A stretch of 64,000 nt of DNA from Solen grandis. Its lineage: Eukaryota; Mollusca; Bivalvia; Adapedonta; Solenidae. The DNA is taken from contig CM037777.1 of NCBI GenBank assembly GCA_021229015.1, positions 65,441,946-65,505,945 of the forward strand, given 5' to 3'. Numbering within the stretch: the first letter of the stretch is position 1; every line of letters starts with the position of its first letter. The notes beneath the pieces are model-generated. The model was not told the DNA's origin and ran no database searches. It worked only from the letters and a program-made list of their open reading frames with translations. The position numbers and the translations under genes are program-made. This document shows positions 56,701 to 64,000 of the stretch, piece by piece.

Positions 56701-58380
56701 GTGAGTAGTATTCTGGTCTCAGTTTCGCCAGCCTTACTCATCGTCGGACACCCACGGTCAATTTGCTCCGTTACTCTCCATTCATTATCTGAGTGATTTT
56801 CAACTAGCAATTCAATGTTTTTTTTTGCGTAAATCATTCAAACATTCTTAAGCCAATCAAAATGATGTTGACATTTTGGATGCAGTGTACTTTCGACATC
56901 AGTTGTAGTGGGTGTTTATGATTTATGACATAGTATATCCCGATATGAGTTTTCAGATTTATTAATGCCTGAGAGGACAGGGTTATTCTGTACACAATCG
57001 GATTACTGTATCGGATTTCGATCTAAACGATGAAACAGTATTGAAAAATCCCACGGCCGATGTATGGGGAATAGCGATAAGTAATGCCTAAATAGATAGA
57101 AACATTTTTAATCATCATTGTTTTCTTGATAATTATACAAGAACATTTTTAAAAAAATACTATTACCTAGTTAGTTAATTATATAACGCCAACGTAGTTG
57201 TTTATTTTATATTACTGATAATTTATTAAACAAAAATTGTAGAACATGCTCCAACCTTACTCATGATGTTACATGTACCTTTTACCTCGTTTAGACTCAT
57301 TTGATGCATTAGCAAACAGACCAGACCGAGATCAGACAGATTCTGTTAGGAACTGTCTGATCAGTGCCTCCTCTATTTGCTCACATAATATTGTAGCTTA
57401 TACTGCACACAGTCGTTGTACGCCATTCAAAATTCTGTAATCAATAATGATCATGTCATAGATTTGTACATAGACATTGATGAGGTAAAGGATCATTAAA
57501 CTTGTTGATAGAACTCGAGCCTGTTCTTCTTTCCTTATCATATATTTATAACAAAAGAAATATCTGTTAACGTGTGTAATAATTTGTAACACCTTTTCGT
57601 CACCATATCTTAAAATGTGGACCGTATCAATCTGTATCAAACATGCATACAGTAACCAATCACGACTTGTATCAAACATGCATACAGTAACCAATCACGA
57701 CTTGTATCAAACATGCATACAGTAACCAATCACGACTTGTATCAGGTACTAAATTGTTGTTCATGGTGGTATATTGTCATCCATTACGTCTTGTATCATA
57801 TAATTTTCGTGATAATTATCTCGACTGTAACAAAGAAACATAAAGTTAATTTAGATATTTCTAAGTTCAGTGACTTAAATTACCTCCATATGATATCTGG
57901 ATCAATGAAACTTACATAACAATATGAGATACGTTTCTTCATTTCTATTCATGATATCATTTGAAATAATCCATTTTCACGTTTTAAGCCTTAGAAATGA
58001 GGGGCTCGAAACCTTTTCAGAAATTGTTCACGATAGAAGATGTTTCTGATATCATAAATTGTTTCATTTATATACTGTTATTTAGCACACATTTCATGGT
58101 CATTTCACATAATATATCAATCTTCGGTCGATTCTCGATACATTCCGTATGTTAAACGGGAATTGATTAGCGAAAGGCAGACTATATATTAAGTTGCAAT
58201 AGAAGCAATACGTCACTTGTCCCCTATGACACAGTGATAAACAGCATACTCTTCAATGTTGGAGAAGACAGGATTGAACTTATGTTTGGAAAGTTTTCCT
58301 TAATTTTTTTCTTTCTTTATGGCGTTTATGTTGACAGTATTTTTTCTGACCTTTTTTTTTTTTAAATCTGAGCATTTGTG
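56701..58380. other. Downstream intron or intergenic DNA
   Basis: No exon seen. 57633-57737 is a perfect 35-bp unit (TGTATCAAACATGCATACAG plus TAACCAATCACGACT) repeated three times. Confidence 0.45.
57633..57737. repeat. 35-bp tandem repeat, three copies
   Basis: Three identical head-to-tail copies starting at 57633, 57668 and 57703. Confidence 0.95.
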
Positions 58381-58394
58381 ATCAGGATGAGTTA

Positions 58395-58690
58395 TTAGGG
58401 TTGATGATTGTCCGTCGTCCGTCAGTCGTCGTCCACAATTAGTTTGTTAGCACTCTAGTATCTTTATTTCTTAAACAATCATCTTCAAGCTTTAGAACAA
58501 TGTTTATTGGCCTAATATCTCTGCCACTCGGCCAAATAGGTCAGGAATTTTGGCCTTATTTACTATAAAAAATGCCAAATTTAACCTTGTTTGCACTCTA
58601 CCATCTTCATTTATCAAAGGTAATTGCAATGTTTATAGACATAATCTCATGGCCAAGTTTGACTATGGCTGATGTCGGCTTATTCAAACT
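58395..58690 (+). repeat. AGCTCACC-family remnant with CTCTA units
   Basis: GATGATTGTCCGTCGTCCGTCAGTCG leader, then two ~140-bp units (TTTGCACTCTACCATCTTCATTT type). These are the reverse complement of the units in 8221-8825, showing the two belong to one family. Confidence 0.7.
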
Positions 58691-58695
58691 CCTCA

Positions 58696-58734
58696 CAGTG
58701 ATTTGATTGACAGAGCTACGCTCTCAAATCACTG
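58696..58734. repeat. Nested hairpin
   Basis: CAGTGATTTGA and TCAAATCACTG bracket an inner AGAGC-TAC-GCTCT stem, directly after the repeat above. Confidence 0.6.
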
Positions 58735-58854
58735 CCTTCACAAACGCCACATGACCATAGAAAACAGCATGTGACTTCAAAATGGAGGCGGCTACGCCAA
58801 AGGAACTGTTTTAGTCGAAAAATCAATGTGTGTTGACCCATATAGTTAACGGTT

Positions 58855-58990
58855 CAATGTAGGCATTCCCATATCTTTTTTACCCAAATAGGTTCCACAT
58901 GGGTCCAATATGGGAGAACCCACATGGGCTTTATCTAGGAGAGTGTATTTGGGTCCCATATAGGTAATATGGGGACAAGCCCATATAAAT
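58855..58990. repeat. CCCATATGGG-type repeat
   Basis: Repeated CACATGGG / CCATATAGG / GGGTCC motifs in both orientations (ACATGGGTCCAATATGGGAG, ACCCACATGGGC, GGGTCCCATATAGG). A bivalve-style palindromic repeat; non-coding. Confidence 0.55.
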
Positions 58991-59137
58991 ACGAGTTGTA
59001 TAAATTTATTTTATATTTAAATATTCCTATAAAACAAGAAAACCAGAAAATAGCTTCAATTAAATTAAACCAGCAACAGTAAATTAAAATATAAAAAAAT
59101 AGAAATTACTTCAATATTTTTTACATAATTCTATCAC

Positions 59138-59237
59138 NNNNNNNNNNNNNNNNNNNNNNNNNNNNNNNNNNNNNNNNNNNNNNNNNNNNNNNNNNNNNNN
59201 NNNNNNNNNNNNNNNNNNNNNNNNNNNNNNNNNNNNN
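59138..59237. other. Assembly gap, 100 N
   Basis: Exactly 100 unresolved bases; an ORF track that runs into it is not meaningful. Confidence 0.99.
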
Positions 59238-59401
59238 AAGGTGAAGAAACAAAATACCCAGTCTGACACCTAACTTCCTCAAATGTACTCTTGGTCTTGG
59301 GTGTCAAAATTAAATATTTCCTGTGCATAGATTGTGTATCGTGTCAAACTGGAATACACAGGAAGTCCCTGCTAAACGACACAATGTGCCACCAGCACAA
59401 T

Positions 59402-59506
59402 AGAGTATAAATTCCGAGCCAGCAAATTTTGAGTTACATTTTACCTGTAAACGGAATAAATAGTGGTTATAATATTCGTGAGGACTGAGGAGACCTAGGA
59501 AATCGG
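59402..59506 (+). promoter_or_regulatory. Possible core promoter and first non-coding exon
   Basis: TATAAA at ~59405, then ~100 bp ending in a strong donor ATCG|GTAAGTCG at 59505. The arrangement is that of a TATA promoter with a short 5' UTR exon. No downstream coding exon was found in the window, so this is weak. Confidence 0.2.
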
Positions 59507-59804
59507 TAAGTCGTATTTTATTATTAATTTATATAAAGTTGAAGCAATGTGCATTATGAAATATGGTATATCCAACAGCATAAGTTGTATCATTTCACAC
59601 CAGATGCACTTGTAAGCAGTTGTTTTTTCATGTATAAAGCAGGACGCAAACACACATGATACTATGTGTTTTTTACCTCGATCAAGACTAATTTCCATCA
59701 GGGTTCTAGTACAATAAGCCGAATGATTTTACACCGTGACATGTTACAGTTTACAAATCTATATGTTTATGTCCATCTCGGACAGCAGTTTTTAACAGCT
59801 GAAC

Positions 59805-59940
59805 GGTTAACACGTTACACACGATATAAACGATGCTACACGGACCACACGTTGAGAATGTTACACGGTTACACGGTACACGCACGCACGTTACACGCAC
59901 ATTACACGGACACGGAACGCACGTTACACGCTAAAAATGC
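59805..59940. repeat. ACACG-rich simple sequence
   Basis: Irregular repeats of TTACACG, CACACG and ACGCACG. The ORF over it is low-complexity. Confidence 0.7.
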
Positions 59941-60630
59941 CAACTTGAACGCGATCCGCACTGTAACATACTAGTGCACTGACACATGAAAGTGATACTA
60001 AAACACCCCAGGTGGTAAGCTATTGTGTTAGGGGGCAGTTGACGATTACACAATCGAGTGTTAATTATCGGAAACAAAGCAGGTTTGGCAGTATAATAAT
60101 GGTATTTTTGTTTATTATGAGAGAAAGAACTAGCATTCATAATCATACCGTGGATTAAAAAGTCCCAGAAAATACTCTTTTTCACCGAAAGTAAACAATA
60201 AATGATAATAAGATCAGCGTTACCTGGTAAATTACCAAATTGTTTCATTTAAACATTAACAAGGCTCCTCATATCAACACATCATAATAAGTAAACCTCG
60301 GCTTTATTTCAAATAGCAATAAATTGTAATGGAAGGGCAATTTTCACATCGATATTGTTTTGATAAGCAATGGACATAGTATAATTTATTATAATGAGAT
60401 ATGCTGAAGAGTTAGGTAACCACTTCACATCACCATACCATACACACTACTCTCTGATTCTGAATCATCAGCAATAATTAAAGTACATAAAAAAAACCCC
60501 AAAAAACCGCATCGGTTTTTGTGGATACAACAGTCTTTGGTGCCTAGTAATGGTACAAAGTTCCATTTAGTATAGTATAGAAGTTACATGATTCGACCAT
60601 TAAATTTTCAGATTGAAGCATATTAGGCAA
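59941..60630. other. Non-coding
   Basis: No feature supported. Confidence 0.4.
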
Positions 60631-60639
60631 ATTAGCCTT

Positions 60640-60745
60640 GCCCCTGGCAACCATGCTTTTTAGGGATCGGAATAATTTCAGCAACTTTTGTGAAGCTTCA
60701 CCCAAGGATCATCCCTGCCAAATATAATCAAATTCTGTCAAGCAG
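60640..60745 (-). repeat. AGCTCACC-family fragment, minus
   Basis: The reverse complement reads AACTGCTTGACAGAATTTGATT...GGCAGGGATGATCCTTGGGTGAAGC...AGCATGGTTGCC, the body of the 45980 element. Confidence 0.7.
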
Positions 60746-60754
60746 TTTGTCAAA

Positions 60755-61300
60755 TCAATTGCATGCCTGGATATTGAGATATTAGCATGAGAGTATCTCG
60801 CATGCAAAACTTTAACCAAAATTTCTAAGTTAAAAAGGGGCCATAATTTATAATATATTCCATCAAAACTTATCTACCTTGGTTGCCTGATGCCCCTAAA
60901 CTTATTATAAACTTTCAATAAAATCTTGGTTGTCCCCCATAAACTTTCAAGTCAACATAGAAATTAAAATACAAACTGGATAGTAGCTTGCACGCAAAAC
61001 TTTAACCAAATTTTCTATTGCATACAAAACTTTAACCAACATTTCTAAGTTAAAAAGGGGCTATAATTCATATTAAATTCAGTCAAGAGTTATCTATCTT
61101 GCTATCTTGGTTGTCTGATGCCCCTGAACTTATTTATTAACTTTCAAGTCAATACCATAAATGGTTATTGAGATATAAGGTTGACAGTAACTTGAATGCA
61201 AAACTTTAACCATGAGCTGCAACGCCAACGCCACCACTGACGCAAGGGTGACTACAACAGCTCTCATATTCTTCGAATAGTCGAGCTAAAAATGGGTGGA
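60755..61300. repeat. Bivalve GCATGCAAAACTTTAACC repeat
   Basis: Three diverged units with GCATGCAAAACTTTAACC, TTTCTAAGTTAAAAAGGGGC, CATAATTCATAT and GGTTGCCTGATGCCCC, ending AACGCCAACGCCACC and TATTCTTCGAATAGTCGAGCT. No coding capacity. Confidence 0.75.
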
Positions 61301-61319
61301 AAAATAAAATTAATAAAAA

Positions 61320-61835
61320 CTAGATTTTATTCATTGATACAAATGATAGGACTTTCTGCTACATCTGTCAAACACTAAAAGCGAAAAAAAGTAAAAGGAT
61401 ATCAAATTCCTGCCTTTAACTTATTTTTGTGGGCCATAACTTCCATAAACTTTGAAAAATAAACCGATTAACTTGGAGCATATGGCAAAATTAACTCAAA
61501 ATCATTTTCTTATATCAATTTCATTTAACTTGGCCTATTTCTATAATCTATGTAACAAAACAAATTTATTGAAAATGCTTACAATTCGATTGTCACATAA
61601 TTTGGTCTAGCTTTAGAGGTTTTCAAGATACAAGCAATGATTGAACCTAACATTTTTCCCAAAATGGAAGTGACATTGTTCCATAGGATCAAATGCTGCA
61701 CCTTTAGTAAGAATTCATGCAAATCAAACAAAAATTAAGGCCTTCAGGTCTTAAACACCGTCTGATTTCAACAGACTTTTGCCTTACAAGGTCACATGAC
61801 TTCATATGACGTTCATCTTCTCAGAATGTAAAGAA
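61320..61835 (-). mobile_element. Degraded copy of the CTAG-hairpin / 453-bp family
   Basis: CTAG (61320), a weak TCATT/AATGA hairpin, AGGACTTTCTGCTACATCTGTCAAAC, and at the far side GGTCACATGACTTCATATGACGTTCATCTTCTCAGAATG, which matches the ATGACGTTCATCTTTACAAAATG landmark of the 1-3810 array. It links the terminus and the unit in one element 54 kb from the main array. Confidence 0.65.
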
Positions 61836-61854
61836 GCCTTAGAGCCCGTCTATA

Positions 61855-62270
61855 GATATTCCATGGTATTCCACGGTGTTCCATGGAAATCCGTGGAAAA
61901 ATATGCCACGGAGTATTCGGACTATCAACTTTTCCAATTACAATTAAAAAAATTTGAAGAAAAAAAGAAATACCATGGAAAACTTACATTTGCCACGGAA
62001 ATCTGCATTTTTCCGTGGAAAGCCACGGCTTTCCATGGAAATCTGCAGTTTTCCGTGGAAATTTCAATTTTGCCGTGGAATTCCACGGCTTTCCATGGAA
62101 ATCTGCAGTTTTCCGTGGAAATTTCAATTTTGCCGTGGAATTCCATGGCTTTCCGTGAAATGCCACGGAGTATTCGGACGGATATCCTCGACAACGTCCG
62201 TGGAATTCCGCGGCAAAATGCAATGTAGATGGAAATCCACGGCAAAATTTAGATTTCCATGGAAAAAAAA
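61855..62270. repeat. Cluster of TTCCRYGGAA palindromes
   Basis: About 20 CCRYGG palindromes, mostly inside TTCC(A/G)TGGAA. A 60-bp unit (from CCACGGCTTTCCATGGAAAT) is exactly duplicated at 62023 and 62083. GCCACGGAGTATTCGGAC occurs at ~61904 and ~62162 as direct repeats framing the core. The long ORFs on both strands come from this symmetry. Confidence 0.8.
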
Positions 62271-64000
62271 AGGGCTGAAAAATAAAAAAAAAATCTGGCT
62301 TGAAAAATCAAAGATTATGTTATAAATGGCAACTTCTATAACAAGTTTGTCTATAAATCATATTTAACAGTAATTTGAATATCAAGACAAGAACATATAT
62401 ACATAATCATTGCATACCACAGCATGGGTCATTGCATACCACAGCATGGGTCTTCTTTTTGCATAAAGGGCTTCTCGGCAACATAAGCATTAGTTTTTCA
62501 TCACTTGATGAAAACTCCAAATTCTGCTTTAATCCTTATATTTACATATTATTTTCCATCTATTTTAGATAAAATTAACAGCAATTATTACAGTATATTT
62601 TTCATTTTGATATTTAAAAAGTAAACTACATCAACATACTGAATAAGTGCATACATTTGTATAGTAACTTACTGCAAACCTCACATGGACCTAATGACAA
62701 TGCAACGTCTCATTAGCGAAACAAAATTATGCAACCAATGAAATGCAAACTGTCCTTTTTAGCTCTGTTAAGCTGCTAATATTTTTATTATAGGATTCAT
62801 TTTTTCTGGTCTTTATGCATGTGTAAAGAATGTCAAATCGTGCACAAATCTGACAAAAAGTCAAATTATTAAAGCGTGGAACCGTTGTGAACTACATTCA
62901 AGTTCGCATATTGTTAAACCGACCTTTAAAATGTTGATGCTTCTTTGTTTACCCGAGAAACGTAAAAGTAGTCCCGCTCCAGGGTTTTATCGAAAAATAA
63001 GTCTTTAAAAAAAAAAATTGACGTTGTCCAATGAAAATGTTTTAAATACAAAATTATATGATAATGAGATTGGAATTATTGGGAAATGAAATGCAGTTAA
63101 CCTATATAGTTCATTTAAAGACGATATCTAGATTTTCTTCCCTCCCATAGACTTTTTTTCATTTTTTTTATATTTTGTAGAAATAAGTTTGAGAAATTCA
63201 AAAAAGCAAAGAAAAAAAGGGGTCACCGAACTCGTTTTTGAGATATAGCTCAATTTCATAGTAGGTGTAGATGTCATTTCTGGAACTGATTCAGCATCAA
63301 ATACAGTACATACTGATATGTACATACTGATATGTAAATGTTGGTTAAAAAGACAAAACATAACTGAGTGCATTATCTTTTCACCTATAAAATTTAATAT
63401 GATATTTATTTCATTGATATAAATGCTTATACAGTGTCTGTGGTGGTATCTAATATCAAAACTACATTTCATAGTGGTGGGCTAGTGTGAAAAATAGTCC
63501 CACAAGTTCAACAACTTTTCACACTAAATCTTCAATTACAAAAAAAACTGTTCCATAGAAATTTCTTAAATTTATATATATCATTGAATAATATCTACTG
63601 AAGACATACATATGTAAAAAACAATGGGTCATTATGTAAACCCCGACATTTGATAAAATATTAAAAAAAGTTGTCATTATCAGTAACCATCATAATGTAA
63701 CTGGTATTGTTTTCTTATTTACAGTATTTTATCAATAATAGTGAAAATAATTTTTAAAAAGATGTACTAGATCTATAAATACCAAAGGATCACAAAATGA
63801 GATGCTCTCTGTGTCCTTGACCTTGTTTTTAAAGCTCAATGATAATTGGAAAAATGTCAAATTTTGACACATTATAGTTAATATCTGTAGAAATGCCACA
63901 TGCAAACTAAAACCATGATATTTATTTATTAATTATTTCTATGAAGAATTTTTAATATTTAGAACCACTTTCTAAAATTTCATAAATACAGCATAAATTT
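62271..64000. other. AT-rich, no gene supported
   Basis: A small duplication of TCATTGCATACCACAGCATGG (62407, 62430). Otherwise nothing recognised. The minus ORF at 63128-63472 has no domain or splice support. Confidence 0.45.

Noticed and set aside
61806..62325. Overlapping ORFs of 79-140 codons on both strands
   Set aside because: Open frames come from the CCRYGG palindromes and the 60-bp duplication; the same words are read in both strands.

Overview
This is eukaryotic, AT-rich DNA with spliced genes, long introns, several transposon classes, minisatellites and two 100-N scaffold gaps (9038-9137, 59138-59237). The repeats point to a bivalve mollusc, probably a heterodont clam. They include the AGCTCACC...GCTCAAGGTGAGCT family with CCGTC-rich leaders, the 'plain-to-5-prime GGGGGCATA' family, tRNA-derived SINEs with a mollusc-style central domain, and the 'CATAACT' tandem units. 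The species cannot be fixed from the sequence.

Layout. 1-7240: head-to-tail blocks of a ~453-bp unit packed with TGACGTCA palindromes; they look like the bodies of tandem Helitron-like elements read on the minus strand. 7240-11350: other clustered bivalve repeat families and a gap. 10518-13040: at least three phase-matched minus-strand exons of a PWWP-domain gene that resembles DNMT3. 13582-17061: a nearly intact hAT transposon (ZNF862/TTF-type transposase) with one in-frame TGA. 17697-18895: a smaller hAT-like element with an exact 8-bp target duplication. 21451-23104: a TTAA-flanked element with 145-bp terminal inverted repeats that carries a truncated ORF for the P2X7-type cytoplasmic (ballast) zinc domain. 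23.4-31 kb: mostly unannotatable AT-rich DNA with one SINE. 31.2-32.1 kb: a 19-bp minisatellite. 32372-33657: a 1.29-kb foldback palindrome made of two opposed arrays of short units, inserted into what may be a small secreted-protein ORF.

35966 to beyond 56700: one plus-strand gene on six phase-consistent exons encoding a secreted IgGFc-binding-protein-like (FCGBP N-terminal type) product, open at its 3' end. Its introns hold two different 25-bp minisatellites, a 56-bp minisatellite, bivalve repeat elements and a decayed 5'-truncated non-LTR retrotransposon. 56.7-64 kb: repeats, a gap, a possible promoter at ~59.4 kb, a further relative of the 453-bp family and a cluster of CCRYGG palindromes.

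No operon, CRISPR array or prokaryotic logic is present. The strongest leads are the TTAA element with the P2X7-type cargo domain, the giant foldback element, the tandem Helitron-like blocks rich in CRE palindromes, and the shared hairpin-CTWG-T termini across several abundant repeat families. All gene models are read by eye from splice signals and phase; no database search was possible.
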